DNA of 64,000 bases. It comes from Deltaproteobacteria bacterium. Its GTDB lineage: Bacteria > Desulfobacterota > Desulfobacteria > Desulfobacterales > Desulfatirhabdiaceae. Location: contig JACRBZ010000023.1 of NCBI GenBank assembly GCA_016219185.1, positions 1-64,000 on the forward strand. The letters are read 5' to 3'. Positions 26,815 through 33,972 of this stretch are shown one piece after another. Under the pieces are notes generated by a model, which ran no database searches, was not told the DNA's origin, and saw only the letters and a program-made list of their open reading frames with translations. The position numbers and the translations under genes were made by a program. The first letter of the stretch is position 1; the number at the start of each line of letters is the position of its first letter.

Positions 26815-27648
26815 CTATTCGCTCAGACGTGCTTTATGGCGCCATTTCGCGAATTCCTTCCGTATGGTTTTCAAGAGGAAAGAAGGATTGATACGGGATA
26901 GACGCCACATGACATGTGCCAGCCCGGTTACCATGATGATGGGTTTGTTTTTGGCCACGCCCTTTAGAATAATTTTGGCGCATTTCTCCGGGGTCACCGC
27001 AAAGCGCTCCCAGACAGCATTGGCTTTCAACCACTCGTCACGGCTCATATTGATCATGGGAGAAACATCAAAAATATCGGTCCTGACAAAACCGGGGCAA
27101 ACAGCGCTCACCCTGATGCCCAGGTCGGCCCCCTCCACCCACATGGATTGGGAAAGGCCCATAACGGCAAACTTGCTGGTTACATAAGAAGCAGTCGTTG
27201 GAAAAGGAAGCAGACCTTCTATGGAGGACAGGTTGACGATATGGCCGAAGCCCTGTTTGCCCATTTGCTGATAAGCCAGCAGCGCCCCATAAAGGACGCC
27301 GTTCAGATTCACATCAAGGACCTGATGCCAGTGCTCTATGGTCACGTCACGCAGATCACCGGCAATGGCAATACCGGCGTTGTTAAAAATATAGTCCAAC
27401 CGGCCTTCCTGGGAAACCACGTCTTCAATCATCTTTTTAAAGGCCCCATAATCGGTCACATCCAGGCGTTCCAACCGGACCGAATTACCGGATCGGTTTT
27501 GTAAATTGATGTTTGCTTCCAGCCTTTCAATATTAATATCGGTGGCAATGACCCTGGCCCCCTCCCCTGCCAGGGCTTCGGCCAGGCCCTGGCCGATGCC
27601 GGAAGCGGATCCGGTTACCATCGCGATTTTTCCCGTAAAAATGCTCAT
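26815..27648 (-). CDS. short-chain dehydrogenase/reductase (classical SDR), operon 2
   Basis: The product has 277 residues. The cofactor motif TGSASGIG is at about 12-19, NNAG at about 88-91, Ser in NLSSIEG and the catalytic YVTSK at about 154-158. A basic, hydrophobic C-terminal tail (MWRLSRINPSFLLKTI) may be membrane-associated. It probably oxidises the hydroxyacyl intermediate before the thiolase step. It is the last gene of operon 2 and ends 11 bp from the end of regulator 1, so the two transcripts converge. Confidence 0.9.
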   Translation of the reverse strand: MSIFTGKIAMVTGSASGIGQGLAEALAGEGARVIATDINIERLEANINLQNRSGNSVRLERLDVTDYGAFKKMIEDVVSQEGRLDYIFNNAGIAIAGDLRDVTIEHWHQVLDVNLNGVLYGALLAYQQMGKQGFGHIVNLSSIEGLLPFPTTASYVTSKFAVMGLSQSMWVEGADLGIRVSAVCPGFVRTDIFDVSPMINMSRDEWLKANAVWERFAVTPEKCAKIILKGVAKNKPIIMVTGLAHVMWRLSRINPSFLLKTIRKEFAKWRHKARLSE

Positions 27649-27680
27649 ATGTTTACCCGTTCATCAATAATGGCAAAGGG

Positions 27681-27706
27681 AGGGGTGGACCTGGGTCATC
27701 ACCCCT
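27681..27706. promoter_or_regulatory. stem-loop between thiolase and SDR genes of operon 2
   Basis: AGGGGTG (27681-27687) pairs perfectly with CACCCCT (27700-27706) around a 12-nt loop, in the 74-bp gap between the two genes. No U-tract follows, so it is more likely an mRNA-stability or processing structure than a terminator. Confidence 0.35.
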
Positions 27707-27722
27707 TCGCCTGGTTGATTTT

Positions 27723-28982
27723 TTAAGACGATCTAACTCTTTCCAGGATATGGATGCCCATGGCGGCTTCTTCAAAAGATAGGTTGCCGCCGCCGTTTTC
27801 CGCTAATGCAAGCTTACAGCCTTCAACCTGTCGCGGCCCGGCTTCATGACGGAGTTGTGTTACCAATTCATGAATCTGCCCCAGGCCTGATGCGCCGATG
27901 GGATGGCCGCGGGATTCCAGACCGCCGGAAATGTTAATGGGAATTTTCCCGCCAAGTTTAGTGGCGCCGGATTCAGCGAAAGGCCCTCCATCTCCGATCG
28001 GGCAAAAACCCAGCGCTTCGCTTTGGTGGAGTTCGCCATATGCCGTAGCGTCATGGACTTCCGCCACATCGATATCTTCCGGCCCAACGCCCGCCATTTC
28101 ATAAGCCTTAAGGGACACCCGGCAAGCGATATCCCGAGCATCTTCTTCAATCGCTCGATCGGTTCCGGAGCCCAGTACAGAAGCTCTGATCCTGACGGGT
28201 CGGGGAAAGTTGAGTTTTTTTAAAAATTCAGCGGAACATAAAACCGCCGCCGCCCCGCCATCGCCTACCGGTGCACACATAGGCACGGTCAGGGGCCAGC
28301 TTACCGGTCGAGCTGCCAGGATCTCCTCTACACGCATCTCCTTCTGGAATTGCGCATTGGGATTCATCGAGCCGTGATAATGATTTTTGGATGCAATCAC
28401 GGCCAGGTGGTGCTGCGTGGTACCGTACCTGTTCATGTGATACCGTGTAAATGCGGAATACACATCCATGAAAGCACTCCGGTTCCTGCCGGCGCCTTCG
28501 CCTTCATCATCAACCGGCATGTTCAGTTTAATGTTCCTGCTCACATCCTGAAGCGCTTTCATGTGAGCCTCCATATTCTCGATATCAATGGCCGTCCAGA
28601 AGGCCCGGAACATCTTTACTTTGTCTTCCTCATACATTTTTTCAGCACCCAGAGCCAAAACGCATTCGTACAGTCCGGATGCCACGCCGAGCCAGGCCGA
28701 GTGAAATGCGGTGGCACCGCCGGCGCATGCATTTTCCAGATTGTAGATGGGAATCCCCATCATCCCTTCCGGCCGCAGGGCCACCTGACCTCGGATACAG
28801 TGCTGATCGGATTGATATCCCCAGTTGGAATTGGAAAAATATATCGCTTCGATTTTCTCCTTTCCGATACTTGCATCCGCAAGGGTTTTATCCAGAGCTT
28901 CCTTTGCCAGACTTTTAATGCTCCTGTCCAGATGCCTGGCAAACCTTGTCATACCGATACCGATCACAAATACGTCTTTCAT
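27723..28982 (-). CDS. thiolase-like acyl-CoA C-acyltransferase (SCP-x/lipid-transfer type), operon 2
   Basis: The product has 419 residues, a paralogue of 17385-18626. Cys86 lies in ENACAGG, His310 in HDATAYGEL and His360 in GHPIGASG; as in its paralogue, the C-terminal motif is AENGGGN without the usual Cys. The central insert (VDDEGEGAGRN) differs from operon 1, which may alter substrate fit. The ATG overlaps the upstream ligase stop by 4 bases (ATGA), indicating coupled translation. No DUF35 partner gene is present nearby. Confidence 0.9.
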   Translation of the reverse strand: MKDVFVIGIGMTRFARHLDRSIKSLAKEALDKTLADASIGKEKIEAIYFSNSNWGYQSDQHCIRGQVALRPEGMMGIPIYNLENACAGGATAFHSAWLGVASGLYECVLALGAEKMYEEDKVKMFRAFWTAIDIENMEAHMKALQDVSRNIKLNMPVDDEGEGAGRNRSAFMDVYSAFTRYHMNRYGTTQHHLAVIASKNHYHGSMNPNAQFQKEMRVEEILAARPVSWPLTVPMCAPVGDGGAAAVLCSAEFLKKLNFPRPVRIRASVLGSGTDRAIEEDARDIACRVSLKAYEMAGVGPEDIDVAEVHDATAYGELHQSEALGFCPIGDGGPFAESGATKLGGKIPINISGGLESRGHPIGASGLGQIHELVTQLRHEAGPRQVEGCKLALAENGGGNLSFEEAAMGIHILERVRSS

Positions 28983-30340
28983 GACTTCTCCTGATATGTC
29001 TTTTCAAATGATTGCCCTTTATAATGGCTTCGCTCAAGGCTTCCGGGTTCCGTCCAGAGAATTGCAGGACTGATCTTCAATCGCTTACTCATGGCTTCCA
29101 CGATTTCATTGCCAAGGACACTTACCTGTTCCCCGGAAAGTCCTGCGGCATGTTCCACCCGAATTTTCAGCGGCGGAACCACCCGCGGCGGTTTCTCATC
29201 TAAAATGATCCGCATTTCGCCGGTGACCCTCGGGACAAATTCGTTGATCACGCCCTTGATATGGCTGGGATAAACCATGACCCCCTTGACCTTGAGCATA
29301 TCGTCGGCCCGGCCGATCACCTTGTATCGGAAGCCGCTCCGTCCGCAGGGACAGGGGTCGGTGAAGACCTGGTGGATGTCGCCCAGACTCTGACGGACGA
29401 AGACCATGCCGTCGCCCTGCAGGGAAGTGAAGACAGCCTCGCCCTTGGCCCCATTCTCCATGGGCAGCGGCGCCTTGGTTTCCGGATCGACCAGTTCGTA
29501 GTAGCACAAATCATCCCCCAGCCAGTGCATGCCCTGATACTCCTGGTGGTCGCATGAGAAGCCGAAACCCGCACCGGCATCGAAAATACGGCAGCCGTAG
29601 GCACGCTCCAGCTTGTTCTTGACCTCGGGAATGCCGGCACCGGGTTCGCCGCCGCACATCAGGAACTTGAAGCCCAACTGGCTAACTTCCTTTTTCAGGA
29701 TTTTGGGAGCCTGTTCGATCAGGTACTCTGCCAGGGAAGGTGTCCCCACATATATTGTTCCCCGGAAAAGGCCTTGCGTCATCAGGATGCGCTCGCTCTT
29801 GGCCTCAGCCCCGACCGGCAGCATCATGCAACCCAGTCTTTGCAGCCCCATCATGGTCGGCACGCCCGCAATGACCATGGAAAGGGCGAAACAATACAAT
29901 GCGCGATCACGGGATCGGATGCCGGCGCGCCAGGCACCCCGGACCATAGCTTCACCCCAAAGATTTTGAACATCAAAATTGCTCATGGGATAGGGAGTGG
30001 GAATGCCCGTGGTGCCTGTAGTGGTGCCCATCCAGTCGATCTCGTCCACACCGACCGGCATGATCTGGTCCAAAGCCTTGAGAAAATCTCCACCACATGC
30101 CATCACGAGTGCCCGCAGGGATTCCTTGTTGAACAGGCTGATTTTGTCCTTGTACTCCTCGAAACTGGTGAGTTTTTCCGGAACCAGTCCACTGCTTTCA
30201 ATCATTTTGGTATAAAATGGTGCATTTGCCTTCAGCCGACCCAGCATTATTTTCAGTTTTTCGAGCTGAATTTCTTTCATCCTGGGCGTATTCAATAAAG
30301 GTTCAATCTCCATGTTCCAGTAGGGCCGCTCGGTACTCAT
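28979..30340 (-). CDS. PaaK-like phenylacetate/aryl-CoA ligase family protein, operon 2
   Basis: The product has 453 residues, shorter than the operon 1 ligase and of a different branch. The ATP loop reads GTTTGTTGIPTPYPMS (about 110-125), and the PaaK-type C-terminus VIGRADDMLKVKGVMVYPS (about 342-360) is clear. PaaK-type enzymes activate phenylacetate and other aromatic or hydrophobic acids. It lies 1 bp after the DUF2148-B gene and overlaps the thiolase. The different ligase suggests that operon 2 handles a different starting acid with the same downstream steps. Confidence 0.88.
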   Translation of the reverse strand: MSTERPYWNMEIEPLLNTPRMKEIQLEKLKIMLGRLKANAPFYTKMIESSGLVPEKLTSFEEYKDKISLFNKESLRALVMACGGDFLKALDQIMPVGVDEIDWMGTTTGTTGIPTPYPMSNFDVQNLWGEAMVRGAWRAGIRSRDRALYCFALSMVIAGVPTMMGLQRLGCMMLPVGAEAKSERILMTQGLFRGTIYVGTPSLAEYLIEQAPKILKKEVSQLGFKFLMCGGEPGAGIPEVKNKLERAYGCRIFDAGAGFGFSCDHQEYQGMHWLGDDLCYYELVDPETKAPLPMENGAKGEAVFTSLQGDGMVFVRQSLGDIHQVFTDPCPCGRSGFRYKVIGRADDMLKVKGVMVYPSHIKGVINEFVPRVTGEMRIILDEKPPRVVPPLKIRVEHAAGLSGEQVSVLGNEIVEAMSKRLKISPAILWTEPGSLERSHYKGQSFEKTYQEKS

Positions 30341-30341
30341 T

Positions 30342-31181
30342 TCAATTCTCCTCTTTCAAATCATCCTCGGTTGGCAATACGCCGGCATAATCCATGATCT
30401 TTTCATAGACCTCGGCCTGTCCCTGGGCCATGGCCTCCATGTAGGGCTCATCCGTTTCCATCTTCATGAAGGTCGGTTCCTCCCACCAGCGGGGTTTGGT
30501 TTTAACGATAGGGCGACCACCCCCGGAGAAGGCCATGAAAAGATTCGGGGCACCGGCCATTTGGGTCATCATCCGCTGCTCATAATTGATTACCTTGGTC
30601 CAGGGCATCCGATCGAACCACCGGTTCTGGCCCACCGGCCCGATCGGCAATCCCAGCACGAAAGAGCAGCCTTCCAGGCGGTTCAAAAACATCGACACAG
30701 CACCAAGACTGAACATGATGCGGGCCTCGGCCCTGTGCATGCCCGCGCAGGCACAGGCGTGGTCGGCAGCAACACCGAAATCGATCACCTTCCACAGGCA
30801 GGATGGACCATACGCGCCGACACCCACTCCCTTGTTCCGCTGAGTGTATTCCAGATAGTCTCCGCAGGAGGCGAACCCGCAACCACCGCAGTTCCACATG
30901 GGCGGACGGGTCAGATCCGCCCCCAGCAACAGGACCGGCGGCAGGATTCCTTCTTTCTGGTAGGCACGGAAGGCCGTGGCGTCATGGAGTTGAAAGGCAG
31001 AGGTCTTTCCGAGGGTCTCCAGTACCTGAATCATGGGTTCGAGGTCTTCACCGGTGAGGATTTCCATGCGCAGGCCCAATTTTCCCGTCATCGCGGGCGC
31101 CTTGGCCGCGGCCGCGGCACAAGCTTTGGCTACGTTCAGCATATAGTCGTTGGCGGCTTCATAGCCTTCGTAAACAGCCAT
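30342..31181 (-). CDS. DUF2148 Fe-S protein, B subunit type, operon 2
   Basis: The product has 279 residues. Cys98-x2-Cys101-x4-Cys106 plus Cys128 (GPSC) match the B protein of operon 1 in order and spacing. The C-terminal extension again holds a glycine-rich FSGGGRP stretch and a conserved WW pair (KPRWWEEP; KNDWWAPP in operon 1), which may mark a binding surface specific to this protein type. It follows the A gene by 3 bp. Function unknown; a complex with A is inferred. Confidence 0.82.
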   Translation of the reverse strand: MAVYEGYEAANDYMLNVAKACAAAAAKAPAMTGKLGLRMEILTGEDLEPMIQVLETLGKTSAFQLHDATAFRAYQKEGILPPVLLLGADLTRPPMWNCGGCGFASCGDYLEYTQRNKGVGVGAYGPSCLWKVIDFGVAADHACACAGMHRAEARIMFSLGAVSMFLNRLEGCSFVLGLPIGPVGQNRWFDRMPWTKVINYEQRMMTQMAGAPNLFMAFSGGGRPIVKTKPRWWEEPTFMKMETDEPYMEAMAQGQAEVYEKIMDYAGVLPTEDDLKEEN

Positions 31182-31184
31182 CGG

Positions 31185-31970
31185 TCATTCCTCCTCTCGT
31201 TTGTTTTTGGCGCCCGGTCCCTTGGTCGGATCGAACACCATGTAAGGATGATTCGGCATCTGGCGGGTAATCACGGCGATCTTGCGCAGGGAATCCACTT
31301 GATTGGTCATGTTGGTCAGGTGATACTCGGGCGGAATATCGGCGTACGGGTTCTTCGCCGCCACGGCCAACAGAATGCCGACCACCACCTCGGAATTCAT
31401 ACAGAAATCCTGGTTGCGGCCCGCAAGACCGACCGAATAACAGGGTTTGGCGTCCACGAAATGCGTGGAGGCGATCCACAGCGCCGAGCCGATTGCATAG
31501 CCCAGGTCATGCGCGCGCAGCATGCACAAGGGTCCGGCAATGGCGGTTTTACGGCTGCGATCGGTATGGTCAACGACGCCGTTCATATGCGAAACCCGTT
31601 CATAGAAAAACGAGCAATCCGGCTCGCCGCCGCAGAGTCCGCAGCCGGCATCCATGGGGGTATTACGTGCCCTGAAATTGCCCAGAAAAACCACTGCATC
31701 GCTTTCCCGGACCATGGCCGCTTCATATAAAAAAGGTTTTTTGAGTTTCTTGGGTACGTCCTGATGCGCCAGCCGCTCCATGTCCCGGGCGATTTTTTCC
31801 AGTTCCGCCTGGCCATACGCAATTTCAGCCTCGACCCCATTTACACCGCCGGTAAACGGTGCGGTCAGCGCCCCGTTTACCATCAGTTTCGCCACCATCA
31901 GCACATTGTCTTTTTTGGCCTGGTCCGATGGTGCGTACAGCGGCCATTCGTTGATATGAATTCTTGGCAT
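31185..31970 (-). CDS. DUF2148 Fe-S protein, A subunit type, operon 2
   Basis: The product has 261 residues. Cysteines 110, 113 and 119 (CGLCGG-x3-C) and 149 (GPLC) match the operon 1 A protein. Shared landmarks are VNGALTAPFTGGV, GQAELEKIARDMERL, RESDAVVFLGN and HDLGYAIGSALW. GGAG precedes the ATG. The conserved order A then B in both operons, while neighbours move, argues that the two proteins work together. Confidence 0.82.
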   Translation of the reverse strand: MPRIHINEWPLYAPSDQAKKDNVLMVAKLMVNGALTAPFTGGVNGVEAEIAYGQAELEKIARDMERLAHQDVPKKLKKPFLYEAAMVRESDAVVFLGNFRARNTPMDAGCGLCGGEPDCSFFYERVSHMNGVVDHTDRSRKTAIAGPLCMLRAHDLGYAIGSALWIASTHFVDAKPCYSVGLAGRNQDFCMNSEVVVGILLAVAAKNPYADIPPEYHLTNMTNQVDSLRKIAVITRQMPNHPYMVFDPTKGPGAKNKREEE

Positions 31971-32028
31971 TTTCTCCTCCGAATTTGATCACTGTTCAAG
32001 TCCGGCTGTTTCCTGCCGGTTTTCCAAT

Positions 32029-33276
32029 TTAAATCGGTTTTCGCGGATATTTTTCTCCCAAAATGTGACCGCCGTGCCGCGCGAGGGTTTCGTTGTTGCC
32101 GTCCTCGATCAGTGTGGCCCTGGCATCGCGGAACAGTTTTTCAAGGATGTACTCCCTGGTCAGACCGTTGCCACCCCAGATTTGAATTGCCTCATGGGTA
32201 TTGCGAAAAGCCATTTCGGTGCATTGTGTTTTTGCCCACAGGGAATACTCGACGTGTGGGGGGGATAGTTTAAAATTGAGGTTGATTGCGGCGCGCGAGA
32301 TGGCGCGGCAGGATTCCGTCCGGGCAAACAGGTCGAAAATTCTCTGTTTCATCGCGTAATGTTCGATCAGGGGCCTGCCACCCTGAATTCGCTGTTTGGA
32401 ATAGGTCAGCGCCTCCTCGAAGGCCGCCCGGGCCAATCCCGTGGACCAGGATGCCATGCAAAGATTGGCCGAGGCCAGAATCATGTCCAGAAACGGAACA
32501 TAGAAGTCGGGATCGGCAAGCATCCATCCCTTCGGTATCCGAACTTCATCGAAATACAGCTCCCCCTGGTTCAGATCACGCTGTCCGATTTTTTCAAGAG
32601 GTTTTCCCTTGGTGACACCTCTCCTGTCCAGGGGAACGATGCAGATACCATTGCCGGCAAATCCCTTGGAGGAATCGATCTGGACGTGCAGCAGGCAATG
32701 CGTGGCAACGGTGCCTCCCGAGACCCAGGCGGATTTCTGGCCGCTGATCACCCATTCGTTTCCATCCAATCTTGCCTGGGTGTTGCCACGCATCTTGCTT
32801 GATGAGAAATAATCTTCCCCAACGGCAATGACATCCGAGCCGTGATCGGGTTCCGTGATTCCCCAGCACCCTCTGATACTCCCGTCCCGGCACTCGCAGA
32901 AAGGCTTTACAAAAGTATCGATGAGTTCGTCATCACCGGTCATGCAGGCCAGATAAAAAGGGAAACATACGACTGTCATCTGCAAAGCCAGACCTAAGCT
33001 TCCCCACCCCATCTCCTCCAACACCAGATGCACTTGCAGCGGACTGAGCCCCTCGCCACCATAGTATGCCGGCAGTAAAATTTTATGTAAATCGAGTTCG
33101 TAGGCCTGCTTCATGAAATCCCACAGGGGCGAATCATCGGCGACGGCCTGTTCAGCGGTCATGCCATCGATCTCCCTGGACACCGGACGCATGACCTTTT
33201 GCGCAAACTCACGGACTGTTCTCCGCAGCAGGATATCTTCCTTGGTCAAATTCAGATCTATATCAAAGTAACGCAT
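32029..33276 (-). CDS. acyl-CoA dehydrogenase, operon 2
   Basis: The product has 415 residues, a paralogue of 18694-19938. It has WGITEPDHGSD in the FAD/substrate region (about 138-148), GQKSAWVSGG, IGQRDLNQGELYFDEVRIPKG, and C-terminal WGGNGLTREYILEKL followed by RDARATLIEDGNNE, whose Glu is the probable catalytic base. It stands second in operon 2, after the SCP2 gene, whereas its paralogue follows the DUF2148 pair in operon 1. Confidence 0.92.
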   Translation of the reverse strand: MRYFDIDLNLTKEDILLRRTVREFAQKVMRPVSREIDGMTAEQAVADDSPLWDFMKQAYELDLHKILLPAYYGGEGLSPLQVHLVLEEMGWGSLGLALQMTVVCFPFYLACMTGDDELIDTFVKPFCECRDGSIRGCWGITEPDHGSDVIAVGEDYFSSSKMRGNTQARLDGNEWVISGQKSAWVSGGTVATHCLLHVQIDSSKGFAGNGICIVPLDRRGVTKGKPLEKIGQRDLNQGELYFDEVRIPKGWMLADPDFYVPFLDMILASANLCMASWSTGLARAAFEEALTYSKQRIQGGRPLIEHYAMKQRIFDLFARTESCRAISRAAINLNFKLSPPHVEYSLWAKTQCTEMAFRNTHEAIQIWGGNGLTREYILEKLFRDARATLIEDGNNETLARHGGHILGEKYPRKPI

Positions 33277-33293
33277 ATTTTGGCGGCCTCCAT

Positions 33294-33692
33294 TTATTCG
33301 AGTGGAAGATTGAATTTCTTACAATAGTCCGGAAAGAGTGCCTGGCCGGGTTTCAGCATCGGCAGAATTTGCAGCACCTTGTTGACCGGACCCTTGGCCT
33401 TGATCTGGCGCAGAGCCAGGGCTTTGGGGATGTTGACTTGCTTGAGCCAGAATTTATGCACCATATCCCCTGACATCAGCATCGTGATGACCGGGACCTT
33501 GGCTTTTGCCACGTCACCGAAGAGCGGGCCTTTTTCATCCACATACATGACGACATCCGGTTCATTGATCACAAACAAGAGCGTTATTTCATTCTCTTTG
33601 AGTTTGGCTCCGAACTCGGTTTCATTGACCAACTTCATCCACAGTTCTTTAAACAGATCCTCCATGGTCCCTTTATTCTCGAATACCGGCAT
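33294..33692 (-). CDS. SCP2 sterol-carrier-domain protein, operon 2
   Basis: The product has 132 residues, a paralogue of the operon 1 SCP2 protein (both share HKFWLKQ and a KxKGP/SRGP turn followed by VLxxLPxLKP). It is a stand-alone lipid- or acyl-CoA-binding domain. The ATG at 33692 has AAAGGAG upstream. It opens operon 2, about 70 nt after the predicted sigma-54 start. Confidence 0.85.
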   Translation of the reverse strand: MPVFENKGTMEDLFKELWMKLVNETEFGAKLKENEITLLFVINEPDVVMYVDEKGPLFGDVAKAKVPVITMLMSGDMVHKFWLKQVNIPKALALRQIKAKGPVNKVLQILPMLKPGQALFPDYCKKFNLPLE

Positions 33693-33774
33693 AGTCTTTC
33701 TCCTTTCTCGGCAAACAATGATTATCAAACGAGCGGGTCAATCGCCTGTTTCTTATCCGTTCATTGTGTCTTAA

Positions 33775-33789
33775 GCAATGGACATGCCA
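33775..33789 (-). promoter_or_regulatory. sigma-54 promoter of operon 2
   Basis: On the minus strand it reads TGGCATG-TCCA-TTGC, one base from the -24/-12 consensus, with correct spacing. Both operons share the TGGCATG form of the -24 box. The upstream side is very AT-rich (about 33797-33845), fitting a bendable spacer to the palindrome at 33859-33878. Confidence 0.85.
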
Positions 33790-33858
33790 ACATCGAAATA
33801 TACATATCATATTAATATAATTATATTTTTTAATTAATCACAAAGCTGACAAGTCAAA

Positions 33859-33878
33859 AATGTCTTTATTAAGACATT
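33859..33878. promoter_or_regulatory. palindromic operator (upstream activating sequence), operon 2
   Basis: AATGTC-N8-GACATT, the same outer palindrome as the two before operon 1. Its near edge is 69 bp from the -24 element (70 bp in operon 1). A degenerate second copy (GTTGTC-N8-GAACAA, 33880-33899) follows at a 21-bp offset. The likely ligand is regulator 2, possibly also regulator 1. Confidence 0.78.
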
Positions 33879-33972
33879 AGTTGTCTTGTTAATGAACAAA
33901 TTAAATGATATGGGTTAAGAAAGGTACACTTGATGATTTGCTGCAAACCAACCGGTGAAAAGGAGCATGGCA

